A stretch of 64,000 nucleotides of DNA. Source: Paucibacter_B soli (GTDB taxonomy: Bacteria; Pseudomonadota; Gammaproteobacteria; Burkholderiales; Burkholderiaceae_C). The stretch is from NCBI RefSeq assembly GCF_037482845.1, contig NZ_JBBHJW010000001.1, positions 496,001-560,000 of the forward strand, in the 5' to 3' direction. Made by a program: the position numbers and the translations under genes. The notes under the pieces are model-generated. The model did not search any database. It was not told where the DNA came from and saw only the letters and a list, made by a program, of their open reading frames with translations. Of this stretch, positions 52,358-60,847 are shown in pieces; positions within the stretch are counted from its first letter, which is position 1; every line of letters starts with the position of its first letter.

Positions 52358-54241
52358 TTAGGCCTGCGGGGCGTCCGTGGTGCCGGGCTCAGCGGCAGGC
52401 TTCCACACCTGCCCGATCGACACCGACTTGAGCTTCTTCTTGCCGCCGTACCAGAGGTTGACGAGGGCGCGCGAGAACATCACCGAGGAGAACATCGAGG
52501 TCAGGATGCCCAGGCAATGCACCACGGCAAAGCCCTTCACCGGGCCCGAACCGAAGGCCAGCAGGGCAATGCCGGCGATCAGCGTGGTGACGTTGGAGTC
52601 CAGGATGGTCGCGAAGGCACGCTCATAGCCAGCGTTGATCGCCACCTGGGGCGAGGCACCGCCGCGTAGCTCCTCACGCACGCGCTCGTTGATCAGCACA
52701 TTCGAGTCAATCGCCATGCCCAGCACCAGCGCGATGGCGGCAATGCCAGGCAGCGAGAGCGTGGCCTGCAGCATCGACAGCACCGCCACAAGCAGCAGCA
52801 GGTTGAAGCCCAGCGCCAGCGTCGAGAACACGCCGAACAGCATGTAGTACAGGCACATGAACAGCGCCACCGCGGCAAAGCCCCAGATCACGCTGTTGAT
52901 GCCCTTGTCGATGTTTTCCTTGCCCAGGCTGGGGCCGATGGTGCGCTCTTCGATGATGGTCATGGGCGCGGCCAGCGAACCGGCGCGCAGCAAGAGGGCC
53001 GTGTCGGCGGCTTCCTGCGTGGTCATTGCGCCCGAGATCTGGAAGCGATTGCCCAGCTCGCCGCGGATCGACGGCGCCGTCAACACCTCGCCCTTGCCCT
53101 TCTCAAACAGGATGATGGCCATGCGCTTGCCGATGTTCTCGCGCGAAACGTCCTTGATGATGCGCGCGCCCTTGGCATCCACCGTCAGGTGCACGGCGGG
53201 CTGCTGGTGCTCGTCGAAGCCGGGCTGGGCATCGCTCAGGTTATCGCCGGTCAGCACCACCTGGCGCTTCACGATCAGGGGCGCGCCGCCGCGCTCGGTG
53301 AAGCGCTCGGTGCCAAAGGGCACGGGGGCACTGCCCACCGCGGCCGCTTGGGCCTCGGTGCTGTCGTCCACCATGCGCAGCTCCAGCGTGGCGGTGCGGC
53401 CGATGATGTCCTTGGCCTTGGCGGTGTCCTGCACGCCGGGCAGTTGCACCACCACGCGGTCCAGACCCTGTTGCTGGATTACCGGCTCCGAGACGGCCAG
53501 TTCGTTCACGCGGTTGTGCAGGGTGGTGATGTTCTGGCGCAGCGCAGCTTCCTGCACCGCCACCATGGCCTTGGGCTTGAGCGCACCCGAAAGCTGCAGC
53601 TCGCTGCCCGCGCCCAGCGCGGTCCATTCCACCTCGGCCAGTTGCTCGCGCAGCAGCACGGCCGCCTTGTCGCGCAACTCGGCCTCGCGGAAGTTCACGA
53701 TCACGTTATTGCCATCGCGGCTGATGCCGGCGTGGCGTATGCCCTTGTCGCGCAAGAGCGTGCGCAGGTCACCGGTGAGCGACTCGGCCTTCTTGGTGAG
53801 TGCGGACTTCATGTCCACCTGCATCAGGAAATGCACACCGCCGCGCAGGTCCAGGCCCAGATACATCGGGAAGGCATGCAGGCTGGACAGCCACTTGGGC
53901 GAGCGCGACACCAGGTTCAGCGCCACGATATAGGTGGGCTCGGCCGGGTCGGCGTTGAGCGCCTTGCTGATCGCGTCCTTGGCCTTGATCTGCACATCGG
54001 GGTCGGTGAAACGGGCGCGTACCGAGCTGCCCTCCAACTGCACAAAGTCGGGCTGGATGCCAGCATCCTTGAGCGCCTGTTCGATGCGGCCGCTCAGCGC
54101 GGCGTCCACCTTGACGGTGACCTTGGCGCTGGAGACCTGCACGGCCGGGGCCTCGCCGAACAGATTCGGCAGGGTGTAGATCAATCCGATCAGCAGCGCG
54201 ACCAGCAGCAGCGCGTACTTCCACAGCGGATAACGGTTCAT
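52358..54241 (-). CDS. secD: Protein translocase subunit SecD
   Basis: Larger SecDF partner. The 627-residue product has LGLDLRGGVHFLMQVD after the first helix, the P1 periplasmic domain, and DSNVLINERVREELRGG, the conserved core with Asp and Arg that drives proton coupling. Length fits E. coli SecD (615). GAGGA precedes the ATG. A hairpin with T-rich tail lies between yajC and secD. Confidence 0.96.
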   Translation of the reverse strand: MNRYPLWKYALLLVALLIGLIYTLPNLFGEAPAVQVSSAKVTVKVDAALSGRIEQALKDAGIQPDFVQLEGSSVRARFTDPDVQIKAKDAISKALNADPAEPTYIVALNLVSRSPKWLSSLHAFPMYLGLDLRGGVHFLMQVDMKSALTKKAESLTGDLRTLLRDKGIRHAGISRDGNNVIVNFREAELRDKAAVLLREQLAEVEWTALGAGSELQLSGALKPKAMVAVQEAALRQNITTLHNRVNELAVSEPVIQQQGLDRVVVQLPGVQDTAKAKDIIGRTATLELRMVDDSTEAQAAAVGSAPVPFGTERFTERGGAPLIVKRQVVLTGDNLSDAQPGFDEHQQPAVHLTVDAKGARIIKDVSRENIGKRMAIILFEKGKGEVLTAPSIRGELGNRFQISGAMTTQEAADTALLLRAGSLAAPMTIIEERTIGPSLGKENIDKGINSVIWGFAAVALFMCLYYMLFGVFSTLALGFNLLLLVAVLSMLQATLSLPGIAAIALVLGMAIDSNVLINERVREELRGGASPQVAINAGYERAFATILDSNVTTLIAGIALLAFGSGPVKGFAVVHCLGILTSMFSSVMFSRALVNLWYGGKKKLKSVSIGQVWKPAAEPGTTDAPQA

Positions 54242-54290
54242 GAGGGCGTCCTCGGGAGGCCGATGGGCGCACCAGGCTGGTACGCCTCTG

Positions 54291-54327
54291 AATAAAGCCC
54301 GGCGCCATGTCTGGCATGGGCCGGGCT
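54291..54327 (-). terminator. Terminator-like hairpin between yajC and secD
   Basis: A 13-pair stem with one bulged base (54296-54327) is followed on the minus strand by TTTATTC. It would stop part of the transcripts leaving yajC before secD. A second, shorter GC-rich hairpin lies at about 54350-54368. The region acts as an attenuator or as a full terminator if secD has its own promoter. Confidence 0.75.
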
Positions 54328-54383
54328 GGGAGAAGTCAATTCAAGAACAGGCCCGCAAGCGGCGGGCCGGGCCGGACTTTTTC

Positions 54384-54716
54384 TTACTTGACCGTGCCCT
54401 TGGGCAGCACCTGCACCACGGCCGAGCGCTGCACCTGCAGTTCCACGCCATTGGCCACTTCCAGGCTGACGATGGTCTCGCCCAGCTTGCTGACCTTGCC
54501 CAGCAGGCCGCCGGAGGTGACGATCTCGTCGCCCTTGGCGAGCGCGTCGATCATGGCCTTGTGTTCCTTCTGACGCTTCATCTGCGGACGAATCATCACG
54601 AAGTACAGCACCACGAACATCAGCACCAGGGGCAGCATGCCACCCAGCTGGCTCATCAGGTCGCCACCGGCCGCGGCAGCTGGGGCCGCTTGCGCATATG
54701 CATTCGAAATAAACAC
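54384..54716 (-). CDS. yajC: Preprotein translocase subunit YajC
   Basis: Small accessory protein of SecDF-YajC. The 110-residue product has one membrane helix (LPLVLMFVVLYFVMIRP) and the conserved cytoplasmic region MKRQKEHKAMIDALAKGDEI and SGGLLGKV. No ATG fits; GTG at 54714-54716 with AAGGGA before it is chosen, giving the N-terminus VFISNAYAQAA, close to E. coli YajC. It is the first gene of yajC-secD-secF. Confidence 0.93.
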   Translation of the reverse strand: MFISNAYAQAAPAAAAGGDLMSQLGGMLPLVLMFVVLYFVMIRPQMKRQKEHKAMIDALAKGDEIVTSGGLLGKVSKLGETIVSLEVANGVELQVQRSAVVQVLPKGTVK

Positions 54717-54818
54717 GTCGATATCCCTTTGGACTAGCTCCGCCCAGTCTGATGCAGGCGGAAGAACCGCGGATTGTAAGTGAGGCGGCGATTGCCGCAC
54801 CCGCGATCCAAGCTGGGG

Positions 54819-54847
54819 TTGACAAGCCGCCATTCAAGCAATATTCT
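54819..54847 (+). promoter_or_regulatory. Sigma70-like promoter of the hydroxyproline cluster
   Basis: TTGACA (54819-54824), a 17-base spacer and TATTCT (54842-54847): a consensus -35 and a near-consensus -10 at optimal spacing. An AT-rich stretch (54841-54860) with two short palindromes and a wider AAGCAA/TTGCTT inverted repeat (54836-54841 and 54862-54867) overlaps the -10 and start site, where the GntR regulator of the cluster may bind. The first gene starts at 54883. Confidence 0.75.
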
Positions 54848-54882
54848 CCAAATATATTAACTTGCTTCCGAAAGCTGTCCCC

Positions 54883-55803
54883 ATGAGCGCTCCCAACCTG
54901 CCCCGCTGGACCGGTGTATTCCCCGCCGTCACCACCAAGTTCACCGCCAACGAAGAGCTCGACATCGCCGAGATGGAGCGCCATTTCGAGTTCCAGATCG
55001 CCAGCGGCGTGGACGGCCTGGTGACCTGCGGCTCGCTGGGCGAGGCCAGCACGCTGACGCTCGAGGAGAAGCTGGAAGTGGCGGCGACCGCGCTGCGCGT
55101 GGCGAATGGCCGCGTGCCGGTGTTGGCCAATGTGTCGGAAACCAGCACCCGACAGGCGCTCAAGTATGTGGAAGGCTGCGCCCAGCTGGGCGTGCAGGGC
55201 CTGATGCTGATGCCGGCCGTGCTCTACCCTGCCGACACCCGCGAGGCCATGGCCAATGTGCGCACCGTGGCGAATGCCGCCGCCCTGCCCACCATGGTCT
55301 ACAACAACCCGGTGTCCTACCGCGTCGATCTGAGGCCCGAGGACTTTGCCGAGCTGGCCGACTGCCCCTGGCTGGTGGCGATCAAGGAGTCCACCGACAA
55401 CATCCGCCGCATCACCGACCTGCGCAATGTGGTGGGCACGCGCTACCAGCTCTTCATCGGCGTGGACGACCTCAGTTTCGAGGGCCTGGTGCTGGGCTGC
55501 GACGGCCTGCTGGCCGGCCTGTGCGATGCCTTCCCGGCCGAGACCGTGGCCATGTACAAGCTGATCCGGGCCAAGCGCTACGACGAGGCGCTCAAGCTCT
55601 ACCAATGGTTCATGCCGCTGCTGCACCTGGATGTCTCCGCCAAGCTGGTGCAGAACATCAAGCTGGCCGAGGCCATGGCCGGCGTCGGCAACGAGCATGT
55701 GCGTCGCCCGCGCCTGCCCCTGGTGGGCGCCGAGCGCGAGCGCGTGCAGGCCATCATCCAGCGTGGCCTGGACACCCGGCCCAATCTGCAGGCGCTGTTT
55801 TGA
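54883..55803 (+). CDS. Dihydrodipicolinate synthase family protein, likely pyrroline-4-hydroxy-2-carboxylate deaminase
   Basis: A class I aldolase-fold enzyme of the DapA/NanA family (306 residues). The Schiff-base lysine (IKEST, Lys168) and the proton-relay Tyr (YNNP, Tyr140) are present. The presence of hydroxyproline epimerase and D-hydroxyproline dehydrogenase genes next to it points to the deaminase that turns 1-pyrroline-4-hydroxy-2-carboxylate into 2,5-dioxopentanoate (LhpC-type); DapA itself is less likely in this context. The ATG at 54883 is preferred to an earlier TTG. Confidence 0.82.
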   Translation: MSAPNLPRWTGVFPAVTTKFTANEELDIAEMERHFEFQIASGVDGLVTCGSLGEASTLTLEEKLEVAATALRVANGRVPVLANVSETSTRQALKYVEGCAQLGVQGLMLMPAVLYPADTREAMANVRTVANAAALPTMVYNNPVSYRVDLRPEDFAELADCPWLVAIKESTDNIRRITDLRNVVGTRYQLFIGVDDLSFEGLVLGCDGLLAGLCDAFPAETVAMYKLIRAKRYDEALKLYQWFMPLLHLDVSAKLVQNIKLAEAMAGVGNEHVRRPRLPLVGAERERVQAIIQRGLDTRPNLQALF

Positions 55804-55855
55804 TTGAGCGTTTGCCCGCAGCGGGGTGGCACCCCGCTGCTGCGATGATGCCGGC

Positions 55856-56557
55856 ATGAACGCCAAAGCCCTGACCAAAAAGCCCGCGACCAAAGTGACC
55901 GCTGCAGCTGCCGCTCCAGATGCCGACAAGCGCCGCTATGCCGACCAGGCCTACGACGCCATCGAATCGATGATCGCCACCCTGGTGTTGAAACCGGGCG
56001 CGCCCATCGTCGAGGCGGAGTTGATCGAGCGCACCGGCCTGGGCCGCACACCTACGCGCGAGGCCTTGATGCGCCTGGTGGCGAACGGCCTGATCGTGCA
56101 GCTGCCACGGCGCGGCCTGCTGGTAAGCGACATCCTGCTGGCCGAGCATCTGGACCTGCTGGAAGCACGCCGCGCGCTGGAGCGCCTGATCGCCACCAGC
56201 TCGGCACGCCGCGCCACACCGCCGCAGCGCGAGGCCCTGCTGCAATGCGCACAGGACATGCTGGATGCCGCCAAGCGCGGCGATCTGGCCGCCTATATGC
56301 AGGCCGACCAGGCGCTGGACCGCGTCAACCACGCGGCCTGCCGCAACCCCTTCGCGGTGGCCGCGGTGATCCCGATGGTGATCCAATGCCGGCGCTTCTG
56401 GGTCGCCTACCAGCACCAGGGCGACATCGGCGAGGGTGCGCGCTGCCATCTGCTGCTGGCGCGCGCCATCGCCGCAGGCAAGGGCGAGGAGGCCGCGGCC
56501 GCCAGCGACGCCCTGATGGACTATCTGCGCCAGTTTGCGCAGCAAGTGATTGAATGA
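55856..56557 (+). CDS. GntR family transcriptional regulator (FCD subfamily)
   Basis: A 233-residue regulator with an N-terminal winged helix (YDAIESMIATLVLKPGAPIVE, then RTPTREALMRLVANGLI) and an all-helical FCD effector domain. A Lys/Ala-rich extension of about 28 residues precedes it. It lies within the hydroxyproline gene cluster, so a pathway intermediate is the likely effector and the upstream AT-rich promoter its likely target. The start was placed at the ATG at 55856; an earlier GTG is possible. Confidence 0.88.
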   Translation: MNAKALTKKPATKVTAAAAAPDADKRRYADQAYDAIESMIATLVLKPGAPIVEAELIERTGLGRTPTREALMRLVANGLIVQLPRRGLLVSDILLAEHLDLLEARRALERLIATSSARRATPPQREALLQCAQDMLDAAKRGDLAAYMQADQALDRVNHAACRNPFAVAAVIPMVIQCRRFWVAYQHQGDIGEGARCHLLLARAIAAGKGEEAAAASDALMDYLRQFAQQVIE

Positions 56558-56574
56558 ATGAGTAGCAAGAGACC

Positions 56575-57525
56575 ATGAGCCCCGCCCTGCCCACCCGCAT
56601 CGTCGATTCCCATACCGGCGGCGAGCCCACCCGCATCGTGGTGTCCGGCGGCCCCGAGCTGGGCCAAGGCAGCATGGCCGAGCGGCTGCAGCGCTTCAGG
56701 ACCGAGCACGACGCCTGGCGCGGCGCCCTGGTGAACGAGCCGCGCGGCTCGGACGTGATGGTGGGTGCGCTGCTGTGCGAGCCGGAGCTGCCTGACAGCG
56801 CCGCCGGCGTGATCTTCTTCAACAATGTCGGCACCCTGGGCATGTGCGGCCATGGCAGCATCGGCCTGATCGCCACCCTGGCCTATCTGGGCCGCATCAA
56901 GCCCGGCGTGCACAAGATCGAGACGCCGGTGGGCCGCATCAGCGCCGAGCTGCATGCCGACGGTCGCGTCAGCATCGCCAATGTGCCGGCCTATCGCCTG
57001 GCCAGGCGCGTGCCGGTCGAGCTGGACGGGCGCGTCTATCACGGCGACGTGGCCTGGGGCGGCAACTGGTTCTTTCTGTGCGAGGACCATGGGCTTGCGC
57101 TGACCCTGGCGCATGCCGAGCGCCTCACCGAATTTTCCTGGGCCATGCGGCAGGCCCTCGCGGCCCAGGACATCGCCGGCGCCGCCGGCGCCGAGATCGA
57201 CCATATCGAGCTGATCGGCCCCGCCGTGGAGGCCGGCCACCAGGGCCGCAGCTTCGTGCTGTGCCCCGGCAAGGCCTACGACCGCTCGCCCTGCGGCACC
57301 GGCACCAGCGCCAAGATCGCCTGCCTGGCGGCCGATGGCAAGCTGGCGCCGGGCGCGCTGTGGCGGCAGGAAAGCGTGATCGGCAGCGTGTTCGAGGCCA
57401 GCTACCGGCTCGACGAGCAGGGTCAGGTCTTGCCGACCATCACCGGCCGTGCCCATGTGAACCTGGACGCGACCCTGGTGTTCCAGCCCGGCGACCCGTT
57501 CGCCTGGGGCATCCCGCAGCGGTGA
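56575..57525 (+). CDS. 4-hydroxyproline 2-epimerase
   Basis: Interconverts trans-4-hydroxy-L-proline and cis-4-hydroxy-D-proline without a cofactor. The 316-residue product of the proline racemase family has both catalytic cysteines: Cys91 in NVGTLGMCGHGSIG and Cys240 in DRSPCGTGTSAK. The DSHTGGEPTRIV start is typical. Having two cysteines, not Thr or Ser in one site, supports epimerase rather than dehydratase activity. The stop overlaps the next gene's GTG start (GTGA). Confidence 0.93.
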   Translation: MSPALPTRIVDSHTGGEPTRIVVSGGPELGQGSMAERLQRFRTEHDAWRGALVNEPRGSDVMVGALLCEPELPDSAAGVIFFNNVGTLGMCGHGSIGLIATLAYLGRIKPGVHKIETPVGRISAELHADGRVSIANVPAYRLARRVPVELDGRVYHGDVAWGGNWFFLCEDHGLALTLAHAERLTEFSWAMRQALAAQDIAGAAGAEIDHIELIGPAVEAGHQGRSFVLCPGKAYDRSPCGTGTSAKIACLAADGKLAPGALWRQESVIGSVFEASYRLDEQGQVLPTITGRAHVNLDATLVFQPGDPFAWGIPQR

Positions 57526-58640
57526 GGTCGGCAGACGTCCTCATCGTCGGCGGCGGCATTGTCGGCGCCGCCTGCGCACGCGAATACGCGCGCCAGGGAC
57601 TGAGCGTGGCGGTGATCGAGCAAGGCGCCATCGGCGGCGGCGCCAGCGCCGCATCCATGGGCCATCTGCTGGTGGTCGATGCCGAGGACGGCGGCGACGC
57701 CAGCGAGTTCCAGCTCTCGCGGCGCTCGCTGCGGCTGTGGCAGGACTGGCTGGACGAAGCGCCGGCCCATGCCGAGCTGGCCGAGCATGAGCGTTGCGGC
57801 ACGCTGTGGATCGCCGCCGACGCCGAGGAACTCGCGCTGGCCGAGCGCAAGCGCGCCTGGCTGGCGGCACAAGGCCTGGCGGCCGAACTCGTGGATGCAG
57901 CGGAGCTGATGCGGCTGGAGCCCTTGCTGCGCCCAGGCCTGGCCGGCGCCCTGCGCATCGCGGGCGATGCGCGCGTCTACCCGCCCAAGGTAGCAGCCGC
58001 CTGGTTGCAGCAGGCCAGGGCGCAGCTGATACGCGGCGAGGTCACGGCCATCGACGGCGCGAGCCTGCGCCTGGCCGACGGCCGCACGCTATGGGGCGCC
58101 ATGGTGGTGCTATGCGCGGGCCTGGCCAGCCAGCGCTTTCTGCCGCCCGGCTGGCTCTTGCCCAAGAAGGGCCAGCTGGCCATCACCCAGCGCGCGCCCG
58201 TGGCGCTACGCCATCAGCTGGTGGAGCTGGGCTATATCAAGAAGGCGCACCTGGTGGCCGAGGACACGGTGTCCTTCAATGTGCAGCCGCGCCCCGGCGG
58301 CCAGTTGCTGATTGGTTCATCGCGCCAGGTCGGCCGCAGCGATGCGCCGCTGGACCTGGCGATGCTGCGCCGCATGCTGCGATGCGCGGCCGACTATCTG
58401 CCCGGCCTGCCCGAGCTGAGCCTGTTGCGCTGCTGGAGCGGCATCCGGCCGGCCAGCGCCGACGGCCAACCCCTCATCGGCGCCCACCCCGAGCTGGCGC
58501 GCGTGTGGCTGGCCACCGGGCACGAGGGCCTGGGCATCACCACCTCGCTGGCCAGCGCCGAGTTGCTGGCCGACCTGAGCCTGGGCCGCACGCCGCAGCT
58601 GAGTCCGCGCCCTTACGAGCCATCGAGGTTTGTCGCATGA
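57522..58640 (+). CDS. FAD-dependent oxidoreductase, probable D-hydroxyproline dehydrogenase subunit
   Basis: A 372-residue DAO-family flavoprotein: dinucleotide-binding GGGIVGAACAREYA near the N-terminus, and GLGITTSLASAELLADL at the C-terminus for FAD. It probably oxidises cis-4-hydroxy-D-proline to 1-pyrroline-4-hydroxy-2-carboxylate. The start is GTG (57522-57524), overlapping the epimerase stop by four bases. Together with the next two genes it forms a heterotrimeric dehydrogenase as known in Pseudomonas. Confidence 0.85.
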   Translation: MRSADVLIVGGGIVGAACAREYARQGLSVAVIEQGAIGGGASAASMGHLLVVDAEDGGDASEFQLSRRSLRLWQDWLDEAPAHAELAEHERCGTLWIAADAEELALAERKRAWLAAQGLAAELVDAAELMRLEPLLRPGLAGALRIAGDARVYPPKVAAAWLQQARAQLIRGEVTAIDGASLRLADGRTLWGAMVVLCAGLASQRFLPPGWLLPKKGQLAITQRAPVALRHQLVELGYIKKAHLVAEDTVSFNVQPRPGGQLLIGSSRQVGRSDAPLDLAMLRRMLRCAADYLPGLPELSLLRCWSGIRPASADGQPLIGAHPELARVWLATGHEGLGITTSLASAELLADLSLGRTPQLSPRPYEPSRFVA

Positions 58641-58873
58641 AGCTGTTCATCAATGGCCAGCCGACCGAGGTGCCCGCGGGCGTGACGGTGGCCGCCGCGC
58701 TCGCGCAAGCGGGCCAGGGCGCCACGCGCCGCTCGCTCAGCGGCCAACCGCGCCAGGCTTTTTGCGGCATGGGCGTGTGCCAGGAATGCCGCGTGCGCAT
58801 CGACGGCCAGCCCGAGCGCCTCGCCTGCATGAGCCTGGCGGTCGAGGACATGCGAGTGGAGACGCTGACATGA
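58637..58873 (+). CDS. Small (2Fe-2S)-binding subunit of D-hydroxyproline dehydrogenase
   Basis: A 78-residue protein with four cysteines in [2Fe-2S] ferredoxin spacing (Cys43, Cys48, Cys51, Cys64; FCGMGVCQEC). It is too small to act alone and overlaps both neighbours by four bases, so it is the electron-transfer (gamma) subunit of the complex encoded here. Confidence 0.85.
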   Translation: MKLFINGQPTEVPAGVTVAAALAQAGQGATRRSLSGQPRQAFCGMGVCQECRVRIDGQPERLACMSLAVEDMRVETLT

Positions 58874-60108
58874 GCAAGCAGCTGCAGGCCGATGCCATCG
58901 TGGTAGGCGCCGGGCCGGCCGGCATCGCGGCCGTGGCCCGCCTGCTGCCGGCCGGGCGCCGCGTGATCTGGGTCGACGAACAGCCGCGCCCGGGCGGCCA
59001 GATCTGGCGCGGCACCGCCCTGCCCCGGGTCGATGCGCTGCGCCAGCATCCAGGGCTCAGCTACCTGCCCGGCCATGCGGTGGTGGCGGCCGAAAGCCCG
59101 CAGGAGCTGCTGCTGCACGCAGCGGCCGGCCAGCAAACGCTACACGTGCGCGCGCCACAGCTGCTGCTGGCACTGGGCGCGCGCGAGCGCATGCTGCCCT
59201 TCCCCGGCTGGACCCTGCCCGGCGTGCATGGCGCGGGCGGCCTGCAGGCCCTGGTCAAGGGGGGCTGGCCGATCGCCGGCCGGCGCGTGCTGCTGGCCGG
59301 GTCGGGCCCGCTGCTGCTGGCCAGCGCGGCCACCCTGCGCGCCGCCGGCGCCAAGCTGCTGGGCATTTATGAGCAGGCCCCGCGCGGCGCGCTGGCCCGC
59401 TTTGCCGTCGGCCTGCCGCCGGGCAAGATGGCGCAGGCCCTGGGCCTGGGCTGGCGCTTGCGCGGCCTGCCCTACGCCGCTGGCTGCTGGCCGCTGCGCG
59501 CGCTCGGCGAGGGCAAGCTCGAGGCCGTGCTGCTGACGGACGGACGACGCGAGTGGACGCAGGCCTGCGACGCGCTGGGCGTGGGCTTCGGCCTCTTGCC
59601 CAATACCGAGCTGGCCGAGCTGCTGGGCTGTGCCCTGCAGGACGGCGCGATCGCCGTGGACGCCGCGATGCAGACCTCGCTGCCGGGCGTGTTTGCCGCC
59701 GGCGAATGCACCGGCTTCGGCGGCGTCGACAAGGCCAGCCTGGAGGGCGAGATGGCGGCCGCGGCGATGCTGGGGCAGGCGCTCCGGCCCTATGCCCGTC
59801 GCCATGCCGGCCAGCTCGCCTTCGCGCGCCGGCTCGTGCGGCATTTCGCGCTGCGCCCCGAGCTGCTGCAGCTGGCCGACGCCAAGACCCTGATCTGCCG
59901 CTGCGAGGACGTGACGCTGGGCGCCCTCAAGTCCTGGCCGCAGTGGCGCGACGCCAAGCTGCAGACGCGCTGCGGCATGGGCGCCTGCCAGGGCCGCATC
60001 TGCGGGCCCATCACGCAAACCCTGCTGGGCTGGCCCGAGGCGAGTGGCGGGCGCGGCACGCGCGCGCCGCTGCAGCCGGTGCCGCTGCGCTGCCTGATGG
60101 ACGATTGA
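58870..60108 (+). CDS. NAD(P)/FAD-dependent oxidoreductase with BFD-like Fe-S tail, dehydrogenase large subunit
   Basis: A 412-residue protein with an FAD-binding GAGPAGIAAVARLL, an EQPRPGGQIWRG segment, a second dinucleotide fold around LLAGSGPLLLASAATLRAAG and VFAAGECTGFGG for FAD. The C-terminus has a BFD-like cluster (CRCEDV, then TRCGMGACQGRICG) for [2Fe-2S]. It matches the alpha subunit of D-hydroxyproline dehydrogenases (HcnB/LhpF type). It ends right where livF ends on the other strand. Confidence 0.85.
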   Translation: MSKQLQADAIVVGAGPAGIAAVARLLPAGRRVIWVDEQPRPGGQIWRGTALPRVDALRQHPGLSYLPGHAVVAAESPQELLLHAAAGQQTLHVRAPQLLLALGARERMLPFPGWTLPGVHGAGGLQALVKGGWPIAGRRVLLAGSGPLLLASAATLRAAGAKLLGIYEQAPRGALARFAVGLPPGKMAQALGLGWRLRGLPYAAGCWPLRALGEGKLEAVLLTDGRREWTQACDALGVGFGLLPNTELAELLGCALQDGAIAVDAAMQTSLPGVFAAGECTGFGGVDKASLEGEMAAAAMLGQALRPYARRHAGQLAFARRLVRHFALRPELLQLADAKTLICRCEDVTLGALKSWPQWRDAKLQTRCGMGACQGRICGPITQTLLGWPEASGGRGTRAPLQPVPLRCLMDD

Positions 60109-60846
60109 TCAGGAAACCGGCTTCTTGGCCGCGCCCAGATAGGTCTCGATCACGCGCGGGTCATTCGCCAGCTCGCTGGCCTTGCCCTCCAGCCCGATCT
60201 CGCCGGTCTCCAGCACATAGCCGTAGTCGGCCACTTCCAGCGCGGCGCGGGCGTTCTGCTCAATCAGCAGGATGCTCACGCCGGTATCGCGCAGGCGCGC
60301 GACGATGCGGAAGATCTCCTTGACGATGAGCGGCGCCAGGCCCAGGCTGGGCTCGTCCAGCATCAGCACCTTGGGCCTGGCCATCAGGGCGCGGCCCACC
60401 GCCAGCATCTGGCGCTCGCCGCCCGAGAGCGTGCCCGAGAGCTGCTCGCGGCGCTCCTTCAGGCGCGGGAACAGGGCGTAGACCTTTTCCAGTTCCTCGC
60501 GCCAATCCCGCTGGCCCAGGCGCATCGGGCGGTAGCCGCCGAGCACCAGGTTGTCCTCCACGCTCATGCTGCCGAAGAGCTCGCGCTTCTCGGGCACCAG
60601 GGCCAGGCCGCGCATCACGCGCTCTTCCAGGCTCAAGGCGCTGATGTCCTGGCCGTCCAGCAAGACCTGACCCCGGGCGGGCAGCACGCCCATCAAGGCG
60701 TTCAGCGTGGTGCTCTTGCCGGCCCCGTTGGGGCCTATCACCGTCACCACGCTGCCCTCTGGCAGCGCCAGGTTCAGGCCCGTCAAGACCTCGGCGCGGC
60801 CGTAGCCGGCATGCAGGTCGCGTACTGTCAGCAGTTCATTTGCCAT
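60109..60846 (-). CDS. livF: Branched-chain amino acid ABC transporter ATP-binding protein LivF
   Basis: ATPase of a LIV-type importer. The 245-residue product has Walker A GPNGAGKST, Q-loop region, signature LSGGERQMLAVGRALM, Walker B LMLDEPSLGLAP and the switch His replaced by the usual LivF Gln (LLIEQNA). The start at 60844-60846 lies one base past the livMG stop. Substrate range is unknown. Confidence 0.95.
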   Translation of the reverse strand: MANELLTVRDLHAGYGRAEVLTGLNLALPEGSVVTVIGPNGAGKSTTLNALMGVLPARGQVLLDGQDISALSLEERVMRGLALVPEKRELFGSMSVEDNLVLGGYRPMRLGQRDWREELEKVYALFPRLKERREQLSGTLSGGERQMLAVGRALMARPKVLMLDEPSLGLAPLIVKEIFRIVARLRDTGVSILLIEQNARAALEVADYGYVLETGEIGLEGKASELANDPRVIETYLGAAKKPVS

Positions 60847-60847
60847 C

